DNA of 64,000 bases, from contig NZ_JAFNJS010000008.1 of the NCBI RefSeq assembly GCF_019024325.1, positions 62,001-126,000 of the forward strand. Direction: 5' to 3'. Positions 1-9,562 of this stretch are shown here, piece by piece. The translations under genes and the position numbers were made by a program. Position 1 is the first letter of the stretch. The number at the start of each line of letters is the position of its first letter. The notes beneath the pieces were generated by a model. That model ran no database searches. It worked only from the letters and a program-made list of their open reading frames with translations, and had not been told where the DNA came from. The stretch is from Falsiroseomonas tokyonensis. GTDB taxonomy: Bacteria > Pseudomonadota > Alphaproteobacteria > Acetobacterales > Acetobacteraceae.

Positions 1-1207
1 CCGAGCCCTGGATGGTCTCCGCATAGCGCCGTTGCAGCGAATCCAGGCGCGTATCCAGCAGCAGCCCGGTCATGCCGATCACGCCGTTCATCGGTGTGCG
101 GATCTCGTGGCTCATCGACGCCAGGAATTCCTCCTTGGCGCGGGAGGCGGCGACGGCGTGGCGCTCGGATTCCGTCAGGCGCTGGCCCTGCATCTTCAGC
201 GCCTGCGCCTGGCGCACCAGCAGCCACAGCGCCACCAGCGTGACCACCGCGGCGGCGGCGACGCCGGCGGCCAGCAGCGCGCCCAGGCGATGCGCGCTGT
301 CCAGCACATCCTCCCGGTTGCGCGCCACCTCCACCACGAAGGCGCCCTGCCGGGTGACGGCGAAGGAGGCGACGACCTCCGCCCGGTCCTGGTCGAGGCC
401 CGACCAGGTGCCGGATTCGCGCCGCGGCAGGAAGTCCCGGAAGACCCAGGAGGAGGCGTTCAGCTCCCCCACCCCGTCCACCCGCCCGTCCGATCGCGCC
501 AGCAGCAGCCCCTGGAAGGAATGGATGCGGATGGCGGCGCCGAAGCTCTCGGCATGCCGCCGCGCCACCCCCACCAGATAGTCCGGGTTGAGGATGGCGA
601 CGATGCTGCCCAGGAATTCCCCGCGCGGGCCGCGCAGCGCCCGGCCATAGGGAATCGCGTAGAGCCCGCCGGCCTGGCCCACCGCGCGGCCGGAGGGGCC
701 GAGGTAGCGCCCGGCCTCCGGCGCGCCGAGCCGCACCGCCTGGCCGCCGAAGCGCAGCAGGCGGAACCACTCGCGATCCGCCACCGAGGCCTCCCGCAGC
801 CCCTCCACGGAACTCGCCAGGATGAAGCCCTGCGCATCGGTGATCAGCAGCGCGCGCATCTGCGGCACGTCGCGCACCCGCGTGGTGACCTGCCGCGCCA
901 CCTGGCCCGGCTCCAGCTCCGCCAGGCGCTCCGTCGCATCCACCAGGACCAGGTCCACCGTCTGCATCGCGCGGGTCAGCTGGTCCGCCAGGCCCGCCGC
1001 CACGCCCTGGGTCAGGCGCTCCGCCTCCGCGATGGCGTCTTCCTGGCCGCGATGCATGAGGATGCTGTAGATGCCGACCAGACACAGGGCGACCAGCCCG
1101 ACGGCAGCCGAGAACAGCAGCCAGGGACGTGGCTCGGAGGGGCGAGGAGCACCGAGGCCGAGCGAACGCCGCAGGGCGGAACGGAGTGGGGTGATGCGCG
1201 GGACCAT
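1..1207 (-). CDS. Membrane sensor histidine kinase, 3' part cut off by the window edge
   Basis: This is the N-terminal 402 residues of a sensor kinase whose C-terminus lies outside the window. A transmembrane helix lies near residues 29-48, followed by about 255 residues that look like an extracytoplasmic PDC/Cache-type sensor, a second helix near residues 306-330, and the HisKA phosphorylation box [10 protein letters not shown] with the histidine at residue 367. The ATPase domain, and any receiver domain, would lie beyond position 1. The ATG at 1207 is the first start that includes the first membrane helix. It overlaps the start of the divergent binding-protein gene by 14 bp. Periplasmic ligand sensing is inferred from topology; the ligand is unknown. 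The family call is firm. Confidence 0.88.
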   Translation of the reverse strand, partial: MVPRITPLRSALRRSLGLGAPRPSEPRPWLLFSAAVGLVALCLVGIYSILMHRGQEDAIAEAERLTQGVAAGLADQLTRAMQTVDLVLVDATERLAELEPGQVARQVTTRVRDVPQMRALLITDAQGFILASSVEGLREASVADREWFRLLRFGGQAVRLGAPEAGRYLGPSGRAVGQAGGLYAIPYGRALRGPRGEFLGSIVAILNPDYLVGVARRHAESFGAAIRIHSFQGLLLARSDGRVDGVGELNASSWVFRDFLPRRESGTWSGLDQDRAEVVASFAVTRQGAFVVEVARNREDVLDSAHRLGALLAAGVAAAAVVTLVALWLLVRQAQALKMQGQRLTESERHAVAASRAKEEFLASMSHEIRTPMNGVIGMTGLLLDTRLDSLQRRYAETIQGS

Positions 1208-2072
1208 CTTTGCGACAGTTCTTATCGGCCTTTCCGTCTTAATTTGCGAGCGCGGAGACACGGCCCGGGCGCAGATTTTGGATGCGAAACATTACCATCA
1301 GCCCATGGGCACGCCTGCCGCCGCGGTCACCCTCGCCAATGCGGCACAATCCCCCCGTCTTTCCACAATCAGGGCGCGTGGTGAGCTGCAGGTCTGCATC
1401 TGGCCCGAGTATTTCGCCATCTCCTACCGCAACCCCAGGAATGGGGAGATGGAGGGGTTGGATATCGACATGGCGCGCGCCCTGGCCACGCGGCTCGGCG
1501 TGCGCCTCAGCTTCGTCGAGACGAATTTTGCGGAATTCATGGACCGGCTTGAGGATGGCGGCTGCGACATCGCCATGATGGCGGTCGGCGTCACCCCGGC
1601 CCGGGCGCGGCGCGTCGCCTTCTCAAAGCCCTATATGGCCAGCCCGGTCTATGCGGTGACCACGCGCACCAATACCCGCATCCAGTCCTGGCCGGATATC
1701 GACCGCGCCGGCAATGTGGTGGCGGTGGCCGCCGGCACGGTGATGGAACCGCTGATGCGCGAGACGCTGCGCAATGCGGAGGTTATGGTGGTCGCCCCGC
1801 CCCGGACGCGGGAGGGGGAGATCCTGTCCGGCCGCGCCGATGTCTTCATGTCGGACTTTCCCTATACGCGGCGCATGGTGCTGATGCATGACTGGGCGCG
1901 CGTGATCGACCCGCCCGGCCGCTTCGGCGATACGCTCTATGCCTATGCCATGGCGCGCGGCGATGCCGCTTGGCTGGCCGAGGTGAATGCCTTCCTGGAG
2001 GGCACGCGGGTGGATGGCAGCCTGGCGCGCGCCGCCCAGCGGCACGGGCTGACGCCGATCATGCTGCCCTGA
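1194..2072 (+). CDS. Periplasmic amino-acid-type substrate-binding protein (SBP_bac_3 family)
   Basis: The 292-residue protein starts with a signal peptide ending around residue 26 (...DTARAQ). It then shows the two-lobed type 3 binding-protein pattern: a hinge region '[15 protein letters not shown]', '[26 protein letters not shown]' and a C-terminal '[11 protein letters not shown]'. The family binds amino acids or similar small polar ligands for ABC importers or for sensor kinases. No permease or ATPase gene is adjacent. Its neighbour is a divergent sensor kinase whose start overlaps this one, so a sensory role is as likely as transport; that is inference. The ATG at 1194 was chosen because it gives a complete signal peptide; the longer open frame to 1071 would overlap the kinase gene more deeply. 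Confidence 0.85.
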   Translation: MRGTIFATVLIGLSVLICERGDTARAQILDAKHYHQPMGTPAAAVTLANAAQSPRLSTIRARGELQVCIWPEYFAISYRNPRNGEMEGLDIDMARALATRLGVRLSFVETNFAEFMDRLEDGGCDIAMMAVGVTPARARRVAFSKPYMASPVYAVTTRTNTRIQSWPDIDRAGNVVAVAAGTVMEPLMRETLRNAEVMVVAPPRTREGEILSGRADVFMSDFPYTRRMVLMHDWARVIDPPGRFGDTLYAYAMARGDAAWLAEVNAFLEGTRVDGSLARAAQRHGLTPIMLP

Positions 2073-2162
2073 CGGTCCTTACGGGTCCGCGATTTCGGGT
2101 AGCGGGGCGTCGGGGCGCAGCGCAGAATATATCCCGTCCAAGCCAAAAAGATTCGGGAGGAT

Positions 2163-3170
2163 ATGCCCATGCTCACCCGCCGTTCCCTGGCCGGCCTGCT
2201 GCCGCTTGGCCTGGCCGCGCCCACCCTGGCCACGCCCGGCCTCGCGACCCGCGCGCTGGCCCAGGCCAACGACTATCCGAACCGGCCGATCCGCCTGATC
2301 GTCGGCTTTGCCGCCGGCGGCGGCACCGACCTCACCGCGCGGACCATGCAGCCGAAGCTGCAGGAGGCGCTGGGCGGAGCCAATATCGTCATCGAGAACC
2401 GGCCCGGCGCCGGCGGCAACCTGGCGACGGAAATGGCGGTCCGCGCCGCGCCGGATGGCTATACGCTGCTGATGGGCACGATCGGCGCCCTGGCCATCAA
2501 CCCCACCATCTACAGCAACCTGCCCTTCAACCCGCAGACCGACCTGACGCCGATCAGCATGTCCGGCTCCATCCTGAACGTGCTGGTGGTGCCCTCCGAC
2601 CGCCCCTGGCGCAGCGTGGCGGAGCTGGTGGCGGCGGCCAAGGCACGGCCGGAGACGCTGACCTATGGCTCCTCCGGCGTCGGCGGGGCGGGGCATCTGG
2701 CGGGCGCGCTGCTGGACCAGATGGCGGGCATCAAGACCATCCACGTGCCCTATCGCGGCGGCGGGCCGCTGATGAACGACCTGGCCGGCGCCAAGATCGA
2801 CTTCGCCTTCTCCACCGCCCCCACCGCCATGCCGCAGGTCGAGGGTGGCCGGCTGCGGGCGCTTGCGGTGCCGACGCTGCAGCGGTCCGAGCTGCTCCCG
2901 AATGTGCCGACGGTGGCGGAGCTGCTGCCGGGCTACGAGGTGGGCAACTGGTACGCCCTGGTCGGGCCGCGCGGCCTGCCGCCGGCGGTGGTGGAGAAGC
3001 TGAACGCGGCGATGCGCCAGACGCTGACCGATCGCACCATGATCGCGCATCTGGCGCGGCACGGGGTCGATCCGCTGGCCTCGACGCCGGAGGAGCTGGG
3101 CCGCTTCATCCGCGACGAGACGGCGAAATGGGCGCCGATCGTGCGTGCCACGGGGGCCTCCGCCAACTGA
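2163..3170 (+). CDS. Bug-family (TctC-like) tripartite tricarboxylate transporter binding protein
   Basis: The 335-residue protein has an N-terminal twin-arginine-like signal ('LTRRSLAGLLPLG') ending near ALAQA. It then has the Bug-family landmarks 'YPNRPIRLIVGFAAGGGTD', 'IENRPGAGGNLATE', 'PDGYTLLMG' and 'LTYGSSGVGGAGHLAG'. Bug proteins bind carboxylates or other small anionic metabolites in the periplasm. The TctA and TctB membrane subunits are not nearby, so it is an orphan binding protein, as is common in Roseomonas-like and Bordetella-like genomes. A GGAGG motif lies at 2157-2161 just before the ATG at 2163, and a second in-frame ATG follows two codons later with a more usual spacing. The ligand cannot be deduced from sequence. 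Confidence 0.92.
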   Translation: MPMLTRRSLAGLLPLGLAAPTLATPGLATRALAQANDYPNRPIRLIVGFAAGGGTDLTARTMQPKLQEALGGANIVIENRPGAGGNLATEMAVRAAPDGYTLLMGTIGALAINPTIYSNLPFNPQTDLTPISMSGSILNVLVVPSDRPWRSVAELVAAAKARPETLTYGSSGVGGAGHLAGALLDQMAGIKTIHVPYRGGGPLMNDLAGAKIDFAFSTAPTAMPQVEGGRLRALAVPTLQRSELLPNVPTVAELLPGYEVGNWYALVGPRGLPPAVVEKLNAAMRQTLTDRTMIAHLARHGVDPLASTPEELGRFIRDETAKWAPIVRATGASAN

Positions 3171-3181
3171 GGACCGGGTCG

Positions 3182-3210
3182 GGGCGGCCCCATTTTGGCA
3201 GGCCGCCCTT
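3182..3210 (+). terminator. Possible intrinsic terminator after the Bug-protein gene
   Basis: An 8-bp perfect stem (GGGCGGCC at 3182-3189 with GGCCGCCC at 3201-3208) encloses an 11-nt loop 12 bp after the stop codon. Only two T residues follow directly, so termination may be weak. It sits between the binding-protein gene and accA. Confidence 0.5.
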
Positions 3211-3246
3211 ACTCTCGCGCCGGTTTTCCGCTAACCCGCCTGCGCC

Positions 3247-4203
3247 ATGCGCCAATTCCTGGACTTCGAAAAACCCATCGCCGAGCTCGAAGGCAAGATC
3301 GAGGAGCTGCGCCGCACCACGGACGCCGGCGGAATCGACGTGGCCGAGGAGGTCAGCAAGCTGCGCGACAAGGCGCACAAGCTGCTCCAGGCGACCTATG
3401 CCAAGCTCACCCCCTGGCAGAAGGCGCAGATCGCCCGCCACCCGGAACGCCCGCACGCCTCCGACTACATCAAGGGCCTCATCGAGGACTTTTTGCCATT
3501 GGCCGGCGACCGGGCCTTCGCCGATGACAGCGCCGTCACCGGCGGAATGGGGCGGTTCCGTGGGCGCGCGGTCATGGTGATCGGCACGGAGCGCGGGCAC
3601 GACACCGAGAGTCGCGTAAAACACAATTTCGGCATGGCGCGGCCGGAGGGCTATCGCAAGGCGCGGCGGCTGATGGAACTCGCCGGCCGCTTCGGCCTGC
3701 CCATCCTGTCCTTCGTCGATACCGCCGGTGCCTTTCCGGGCATCGAGGCGGAGGCGCGCGGCCAGGCGGAAGCCATCGCGCGGGCCATCGAAGCCGGACT
3801 CGACACCCCCGTGCCCTTCGTCGCCACCATCATCGGGGAGGGCGGGTCGGGCGGCGCCATCGCGCTGGCCGCGGCCGACCGAATCCTGATGCTGGAGCAT
3901 TCGATCTATTCGGTGATCTCCCCGGAAGGCTGCGCCAGCATCCTGTGGCGCGACGCCGCCCAGGCCGCGACGGCGGCCGAGGCACTGCGCCTGACGGCGG
4001 AGGACCTGCGCAAGCTCGCTTTGGTGGATGCCGTGGTGGCGGAGCCGCTGGGCGGCGCGCATCGCGACCCGGCCGCCATGCTGGCCGCCGTCTCCCGCCA
4101 GATCTGGGACAGCCTGGAGCCGTTGCTGGCGCTGGATGGCGCCACCCTGCGCGCCCGGCGTCGCGAGAAGTTTTTGGAGATGGGGCGCGCGGGGGTCGTC
4201 TGA
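3247..4203 (+). CDS. accA: Acetyl-CoA carboxylase carboxyltransferase, alpha subunit
   Basis: The product is one half of the carboxyltransferase that moves carboxybiotin CO2 to acetyl-CoA to make malonyl-CoA, the first step of fatty acid synthesis in the cytoplasm. The 318-residue length is typical. It opens with the family-typical 'FLDFEKPIAELEGKIEELR', and the crotonase-fold core shows 'MARPEGYRKARRLMELA', 'PILSFVDTAGAFPGIEAEARGQ' and 'GEGGSGGAIALAAADRILMLEHSIYSVISPEG', which builds the oxyanion hole and acyl-CoA site. The partner accD is not in the window. The ATG at 3247 opens the conserved N-terminus directly. An MFS exporter gene follows after 30 bp. Confidence 0.97.
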   Translation: MRQFLDFEKPIAELEGKIEELRRTTDAGGIDVAEEVSKLRDKAHKLLQATYAKLTPWQKAQIARHPERPHASDYIKGLIEDFLPLAGDRAFADDSAVTGGMGRFRGRAVMVIGTERGHDTESRVKHNFGMARPEGYRKARRLMELAGRFGLPILSFVDTAGAFPGIEAEARGQAEAIARAIEAGLDTPVPFVATIIGEGGSGGAIALAAADRILMLEHSIYSVISPEGCASILWRDAAQAATAAEALRLTAEDLRKLALVDAVVAEPLGGAHRDPAAMLAAVSRQIWDSLEPLLALDGATLRARRREKFLEMGRAGVV

Positions 4204-4233
4204 CCCGCCGGCGGGTGGTTTGATCCCGCCCGC

Positions 4234-5748
4234 ATGACGCCTCCCCCCGATAGCGGTCCCTCCCCCGCCCCCGCGGCCTCGCCGGCGGAATTGCGGCGGC
4301 TGTTCTTCCGGGTGTTTCCGGCCGTGGGGCTGGCGATGTTCGGCGCGGCGCTGGACCAGACCATCGTCGCCACCGCGCTGCCCGCCATCGCCCGCAGCCT
4401 GGGCGATGTGGAGCGCATCTCCTGGATCGTGGTGCTGTACCTGGTGGCCAATACCGTGGCCGCGCCGGTCTATGGCCGCCTGGGCGACGCCTTCGGGCGG
4501 CAGCGCATGCTGCTGGTGGCGCTGGCCGTCTATGCGGGCGGCGCCACCCTCTGCGCCTTCGCCGGATCGCTGGGCACGCTGGCGGCGGCGCGGGTGGTGC
4601 AGGGCTTTGGCGGCGGCGGGCTGATCAGCCTGTCCGTCGCCCTGATCGCGGAGGTGGTGCCGGCGCGCGAGCGTGGCCGCTTCCAGGCCTATATCGCGGC
4701 GGTCTTCACCACCGCCTCCGCCCTCGGGCCGCTGCTCGGCGGGCTGCTGGCCGAGCATTTCGGGTGGCGCAGCATCTTTCTTCTCCAGCTGCCGCTGTCC
4801 TGCTTGGCCGCCTTCCTGGCGGTGACGCGGCTGCGCGATGCCGCGCGGGGTTCGGCGCGGGGGTTCAGCTTCGACTGGTGGGGGCTGGTGCTGTTCGCGG
4901 TCTTCGTCGGGCCGGCGCTGCTGGCGCTGGACCAGGCGCGGCGGCTGGCGGCGGGGCCCTTGATGAACGCGGCCGTCCTGGCGGCGGTGGCGGGGGTCGC
5001 GCTGTGGCTGCTGCTGCGGCAGGAACGGCGCGCGCCGCATCCGCTGCTGCCGCTGGGGCTGCTGGGCAATGCCACCGTCTGGCGCTCGAACCTGATGTCC
5101 TCCTGCGTCGCCGGGGCCTTCGTCGGCACGGTCGCCTTCCTGCCGATCTATTTCGCCGCGGTGCGCGGCCTGTCCCCCACCGCCGCCGGCCTGGCGCTGC
5201 TGCCGCTGTCCGCCTGCGCGGGCTTCGGCGCGATGATCTCCGGCACGCTGCTGGCCCGCACCGGGCTGGTGATGCGCTGGCCGGGCATCGGGCTGAGCCT
5301 GTCCACCGCCATGCTGCTGGCCTTTACCTTCGGCCTGGGCGCGCTGCCCCTGCCGCTGATGGCGGCGATGCTCGGGCTGGTCTCGCTCGGCTTCGGCATG
5401 TCCTTCCCCATGGTGCAGGTGGTGGTGCAGGTGGCGGCGGGGCCGAAGCTGCTGGGCTCCGCCACCGCCTCCGTCCAATTCACCCGTTCGCTCGGCGCGG
5501 CCACCGGCACGGCACTGCTGGGCGCGGTGCTGTTCGGCGCCCTGACGCTGGCGGGGCCGGAGGCGACGCGGCTGTTCGTGCTGCTGGTGAACCAGGGGCC
5601 GGCGGCGCTGCAGGCGCTGGACGGGGCGACGGAAGCCGCCTTCCGCGCCGACATGACCATGGCCTTCCGCGCCAGTTTTGCGACCGCTGCGCTGCTGACG
5701 GGCTTCGGCGCCTGGATGTCGACGCAGGTGCCGACGCGGCGAGTCTGA
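4234..5748 (+). CDS. DHA2-family MFS drug efflux transporter (EmrB/QacA type)
   Basis: This 504-residue inner-membrane protein has about 14 predicted helices, the number typical of the DHA2 family of proton-coupled multidrug exporters. The first helix carries 'LDQTIVATALPAIARSLGD', the DHA2 signature, and loop 2-3 carries motif A ('YGRLGDAFGRQRML'). 'ALGPLLGGLLAEHFGWRSIFLLQLP' matches motif C and the following helix. No membrane-fusion (EmrA) gene is adjacent, so it probably acts alone across the inner membrane. It begins 30 bp after accA and could be cotranscribed with it. The substrate cannot be predicted. Confidence 0.93.
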   Translation: MTPPPDSGPSPAPAASPAELRRLFFRVFPAVGLAMFGAALDQTIVATALPAIARSLGDVERISWIVVLYLVANTVAAPVYGRLGDAFGRQRMLLVALAVYAGGATLCAFAGSLGTLAAARVVQGFGGGGLISLSVALIAEVVPARERGRFQAYIAAVFTTASALGPLLGGLLAEHFGWRSIFLLQLPLSCLAAFLAVTRLRDAARGSARGFSFDWWGLVLFAVFVGPALLALDQARRLAAGPLMNAAVLAAVAGVALWLLLRQERRAPHPLLPLGLLGNATVWRSNLMSSCVAGAFVGTVAFLPIYFAAVRGLSPTAAGLALLPLSACAGFGAMISGTLLARTGLVMRWPGIGLSLSTAMLLAFTFGLGALPLPLMAAMLGLVSLGFGMSFPMVQVVVQVAAGPKLLGSATASVQFTRSLGAATGTALLGAVLFGALTLAGPEATRLFVLLVNQGPAALQALDGATEAAFRADMTMAFRASFATAALLTGFGAWMSTQVPTRRV

Positions 5749-5889
5749 GGCGCTGTCGCATTTCTGAGAAACCAACCGTTCTTTAGCCTTTCTCCCCTAA
5801 TTGTGGCGGGCCCATGCGGGCCGCAGCCCAGCCCGTGCCGGATGCAGGCCCCCCCCTGGCCTCAACCTCCGGACCTGAGCCGCCGCCCC

Positions 5890-7587
5890 ATGATCAAAGC
5901 CCTTCTACGCCTCTCCATCGCCCGCAAGCTGGCCCTCGCCTTTCTCGTCGTGATCGTGGCGGCGGGCGGGGCGGGTGGGCTGACCTGGCTGCGCCTCGAC
6001 GTCATCGAGCAGGCGGCGCGGTGGAATGAGCATACCCACAAGGTGCTGGAACGCGCCGACCAGCTGGTCGGCGCCATGGTGGACCAGGAAACCGGCGTGC
6101 GCGGCCATCTGCTGAACGGCGACCCGGCCTTCCTGGAGCCCTATCGGGCCGGCGGCCAGGCCTATGCGCGGGCGCTGGCGGATATCCGCAGGCTGACCTC
6201 GGACAATGCGGCGCAGCAGCGGCGGCTGGACGAGGTAGACCGCGCCGCCCAGGCCTGGATGACCGGCCATGCCGCCCGGCAGGTGGCGCTGATGGCGCGC
6301 GGCGACGAAGCCTCTCGCGCCGAGGCGCGGCGGATGGAGGAGCAGGGGCTCGGCAAGGCCTCGATGGACGCGCTGCGCGCCAAGGCGGAGGAGCTGAGCG
6401 CCGTGGAGGAGCAGCTGCTGGTGCAGCGCACGGCCGACATGCAGCAGGCCTTCACCGATGCGCGGCTGATGCTGGGCTTCGGCACGCTGGCCGCCGCGCT
6501 GATCGCCCTGGCCTCCGCCCTGGCCCTGTCGCGCAGCGTGGCGCGGCCGATGTCGCGGCTGGCCGACCAGGTCTCCCGTATCGCGGCCGGGGACCTGACC
6601 GTCACGGTGGAAGGCGACCAGCGGCAGGACGAGGTGGGGGCGCTCGCCAAGTCCGTCGCCGTGCTGAAGGAGAATACCGCCCGCGCCCGCGCGCTGGAGG
6701 CCGAGGCCGAGGCCGAGCGCCTGCGCGCCGAGGAAGCGCGCCTCGCCGCGCAGCGCGCCATCGCCGATGAGCTGGAGCGCACGGTGGGCAGCGTTTCCGC
6801 CACCCTCGCCGGTGCCGCGACCGAACTGCAGGCCACCGTCGGCACCATGACCAGCGGCGCGGAGCGCACCGCCGAGCAGGCGATCGCCGCCGCGGCCGGC
6901 GCCACCCAGGCCAGCGCCAATGTCCAGACCGTGGCGGCAGCGACCGAGGAAATGGCCGCCACCGGCGCCGAGATCAATCGCCAGGTGACCGAGGCCGCCG
7001 AGACCGCGCGCCGCGCTTCGGAGGAGACGCGCGCCACGGATGCGACGGTGCGGTCCCTGGCCGAGGCGGCAGGGCGGATCGGGGAGGTGGTGCGGCTGAT
7101 CGGCGATATCGCCGCCCAGACCAACCTGCTGGCGCTGAACGCGACGATCGAGGCGGCCCGCGCCGGCGAGGCCGGCAAGGGCTTCGCCGTGGTGGCGAGC
7201 GAGGTGAAGACCCTGGCGTCCCAGACCGCCAAGGCGACCGAGGAGATCAGCGCCCAGATCGCCGCCATGCAGAGCGCGACCGACATGGCGGTGGGCGCCA
7301 TCCGCGGCATCGCCACGACCGTGGAGCGATCCAGCGAGATCGCCGCCGGCATCGCCACCGCGGTGGAGGAGCAGGGTGCGGCGACGCGCGAGATCGCCCG
7401 CAATGTCGGCGAGGCGGCTTCCGGCACCAGCGAGGTCTCGGCCCAGGTCGAGGGGGTGAATGCCGGCATCACCGAAACCTCCGCCGCGCTGCGCGACCTG
7501 CGCCAGGGCACGGAAGACGTGGCCCGCCAGGGGGAGACGCTGCGCGCCGAGGTCGGCCGCCTGGTGGGCCGCCTGCGCGCCGCCTGA
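5890..7587 (+). CDS. Methyl-accepting chemotaxis protein with CHASE3 sensor
   Basis: The 565-residue protein has a membrane helix near residues 10-32, a helical CHASE3-type periplasmic domain ('[23 protein letters not shown]'), a second helix near residues 197-217 and a HAMP linker. The cytoplasmic signalling domain shows the highly conserved hairpin tip '[29 protein letters not shown]' pattern around residues 407-435. It would control CheA activity for flagellar motility, which fits the flagellar genes at 52-63 kb. The ATG at 5890 begins directly at the first helix; an in-frame GTG at 5803 would add 29 residues of proline-rich sequence without features and was rejected. Confidence 0.93.
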   Translation: MIKALLRLSIARKLALAFLVVIVAAGGAGGLTWLRLDVIEQAARWNEHTHKVLERADQLVGAMVDQETGVRGHLLNGDPAFLEPYRAGGQAYARALADIRRLTSDNAAQQRRLDEVDRAAQAWMTGHAARQVALMARGDEASRAEARRMEEQGLGKASMDALRAKAEELSAVEEQLLVQRTADMQQAFTDARLMLGFGTLAAALIALASALALSRSVARPMSRLADQVSRIAAGDLTVTVEGDQRQDEVGALAKSVAVLKENTARARALEAEAEAERLRAEEARLAAQRAIADELERTVGSVSATLAGAATELQATVGTMTSGAERTAEQAIAAAAGATQASANVQTVAAATEEMAATGAEINRQVTEAAETARRASEETRATDATVRSLAEAAGRIGEVVRLIGDIAAQTNLLALNATIEAARAGEAGKGFAVVASEVKTLASQTAKATEEISAQIAAMQSATDMAVGAIRGIATTVERSSEIAAGIATAVEEQGAATREIARNVGEAASGTSEVSAQVEGVNAGITETSAALRDLRQGTEDVARQGETLRAEVGRLVGRLRAA

Positions 7588-7696
7588 TCGCGCGGCGAAA
7601 GGTGGGGGCTGGCCATACCATCGCCTGGATTGGCCGGAGGCCTCCGGGCAGGTCAGCTCCGGGGGCCTCAGGCGCAACCCCGAGATGCGGATCCTG

Positions 7697-7734
7697 GAGC
7701 CGTTTCACCGACACCGAGGACGGTGAAACGGCTC
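7697..7734. terminator. Bidirectional hairpin between the chemoreceptor and polysaccharide genes
   Basis: A perfect 14-bp inverted repeat (GAGCCGTTTCACCG, and its complement at 7721-7734) encloses a 10-nt loop. It lies between convergent genes. A second 7-bp stem (GCCTTGC/GCAAGGC, 7766-7785) follows close to the stop of the sugar transferase gene. There is no long T tract, so it is either a bidirectional terminator or a dispersed structured repeat. Confidence 0.6.
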
Positions 7735-7796
7735 TAGCTTATTGTTTAACCGCATTTTCCGAGTCGCCTTGCGAAGCTGCAAGGCTTGAAAAAGCT

Positions 7797-9272
7797 CTAG
7801 AAAACGTTGCGCCCGGTCATCCCGATCAGAACCGTGCGAAGCATGATCTGGATGTCGAGAAGGATCGACCAGTTGTGGATGTAGTGAAGGTCCAGGTCGA
7901 TGCTGCGGCGGGCATTGTCAGGCGACCGCAGCGCGAAGCTGCGAAGGCCCAAGGCCTGCGCATGCCCGGTGATGCCGGGCTTGACGCGATGGCGCTCGGC
8001 GTAGCGCCGGACAAGGCCGGAGAAGCGCTCGTTGCCGACCAGCATATCGGCCACATAGGGGCGTGGACCCACCACGGACATTTCGCCGCGCAACACATTC
8101 AGAAGCTGCGGTAGCTCGTCGAGGCTCGTGCGACGCAGGATTGCGCCCACCCGGGTGATCCGGGGGTCTCTCCGCCCCATCGTGCCGCGGGTCGCATCAT
8201 CCTGCGGATCGATGTGCATGGTGCGGAACTTGAGGATCTGAAACGGCTGGTTCTCGAAGCCGAGCCGCGTCTGGCGGAAGATGGCCGGGCCCTTGCTTTC
8301 CAGGCGGATGGCGGCCGCGATGAGCAGCATCAATGGCGCCAGGAGAACGAGAGCCAGCCCGGCCACCACATAGTCCTGCATGATCTTGAGCAGGCCCTGG
8401 GATCCCTTCAGGGGACGCGCCATGACCTCGAGCGCCCGCAGATTGCCCAGGGACACGATGCGCCCCTTGCCATGGGAGGCATCGTTCTGCGGCAGCGAGA
8501 CCAGGATATCGGCCGAGATCCAGCCGAAATTCTCGATCAGCCACAGCAGGTCGGTCGTAGGGGACGACCGGTCCGCGATGTAGACGACGTCGATGGCATG
8601 CTGGCTCGCATAGGGCCCAAGCGCCTCGAGCGGCCCGACCACCGGAATGCCCCCGATCGAGCCCATGGCCCAGTCGTCGCGATGGGCGCGAAACACGCCG
8701 CAGAGCTCGTAGGTCTCCACCCCGTCGAAACGCCGCAATTCGTCGATGAGACGGGTGGTCACCTCATTGACGCCAACGATGACGACCCGGCGCCGCATCA
8801 GGCGCTTGAGCGCATCGGAGCTTAACCACAAGCCGTGCAGCCGGCGGCTGACCAGAAGGGCCAGCAGGGTCATGCCGAACCAGAGGGCCAGAAACGCGCC
8901 GAGGTCCGGCGTGCCCGGGGCAAAGTTGAACAGGGCGATGGAGGTGGCAAGCCAGCCCGGGAGAAGAGCGATCACCAGAAGCAGACCAGACTGCAGATGG
9001 TTCGCATAGCGTTCCACCCGGTAGGCGCGCAGGCGCTCCATGATGATCAGGAATATCGCCACCTGGATCAGGGACGATACGAAAACCTTCTGCAGGGACA
9101 GCGCCTTGCCGGCATCCAACATGTCGAAGGTGGCGGCGAGCAAGGCCACGGCGAGGACGATGGAGACGTCCGAGAACCGGACGAGCCTGTTGATCAAGCC
9201 GAGCGTCCAGCGGATCGCGGTCGCCGGCTTGCCGCCGCCTGCGGCCAGGCCCGCGGATGCAGGCGGCGCCAA
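7797..9272 (-). CDS. Exopolysaccharide priming polyprenyl-phosphate sugar-1-phosphate transferase
   Basis: This 491-residue membrane protein is of the WcaJ/PssY type. It has four to five N-terminal helices (residues 30-135), a Rossmann-like middle domain ('[21 protein letters not shown]') and a C-terminal bacterial sugar transferase domain (from about residue 290). That domain shows '[23 protein letters not shown]', 'KFRTMH', '[26 protein letters not shown]' and '[13 protein letters not shown]'. It would transfer a sugar phosphate to undecaprenyl phosphate and so start the repeat unit. The frame opens right after a stop; TTG at 9272 is the first usable start and a TTG at residue 26 is an alternative. 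The family is certain, the sugar is not known. Confidence 0.92.
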   Translation of the reverse strand: MAPPASAGLAAGGGKPATAIRWTLGLINRLVRFSDVSIVLAVALLAATFDMLDAGKALSLQKVFVSSLIQVAIFLIIMERLRAYRVERYANHLQSGLLLVIALLPGWLATSIALFNFAPGTPDLGAFLALWFGMTLLALLVSRRLHGLWLSSDALKRLMRRRVVIVGVNEVTTRLIDELRRFDGVETYELCGVFRAHRDDWAMGSIGGIPVVGPLEALGPYASQHAIDVVYIADRSSPTTDLLWLIENFGWISADILVSLPQNDASHGKGRIVSLGNLRALEVMARPLKGSQGLLKIMQDYVVAGLALVLLAPLMLLIAAAIRLESKGPAIFRQTRLGFENQPFQILKFRTMHIDPQDDATRGTMGRRDPRITRVGAILRRTSLDELPQLLNVLRGEMSVVGPRPYVADMLVGNERFSGLVRRYAERHRVKPGITGHAQALGLRSFALRSPDNARRSIDLDLHYIHNWSILLDIQIMLRTVLIGMTGRNVF

Positions 9273-9562
9273 AGCCAGCTAACCGCCCTCAGCCTGGGCG
9301 CCCAATTTCGAGACAACTTGTTCCGCCCGGTTCCAGACGCGGGCCAAATTGATCGGCCGGCCGCTCAACGCACCATGTCTCCAAGTTTGCGCCTGGGTAG
9401 GCAGGCTTTAACCTCTCATACACAGGTACAAGAAGCCCTCGGACGAAACAACGTATAAATTCATAGATTGTTATTAAATTTGAGCATGGCGCCGCGCGCC
9501 GAAGGCGCGGCGCGTCCACCGCCATCCCCGCGGCCGGGTTGCCTTGCCCCTTGGTGCCGTGG
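9273..9562. other. Intergenic gap, AT-richer, upstream of the priming transferase
   Basis: No gene was seen in these 290 bases. The stretch 9450-9485 is clearly AT-rich for this genome and is a plausible promoter region for the transferase gene read leftwards. A short 6-bp GC hairpin at about 9494-9508 follows the stop of the upstream GT-D gene. Confidence 0.4.

Noticed and set aside
5803-5889. Upstream GTG start adding 29 residues to the chemoreceptor
   Set aside because: The added sequence is proline-rich without features, and the ATG at 5890 starts the first membrane helix.
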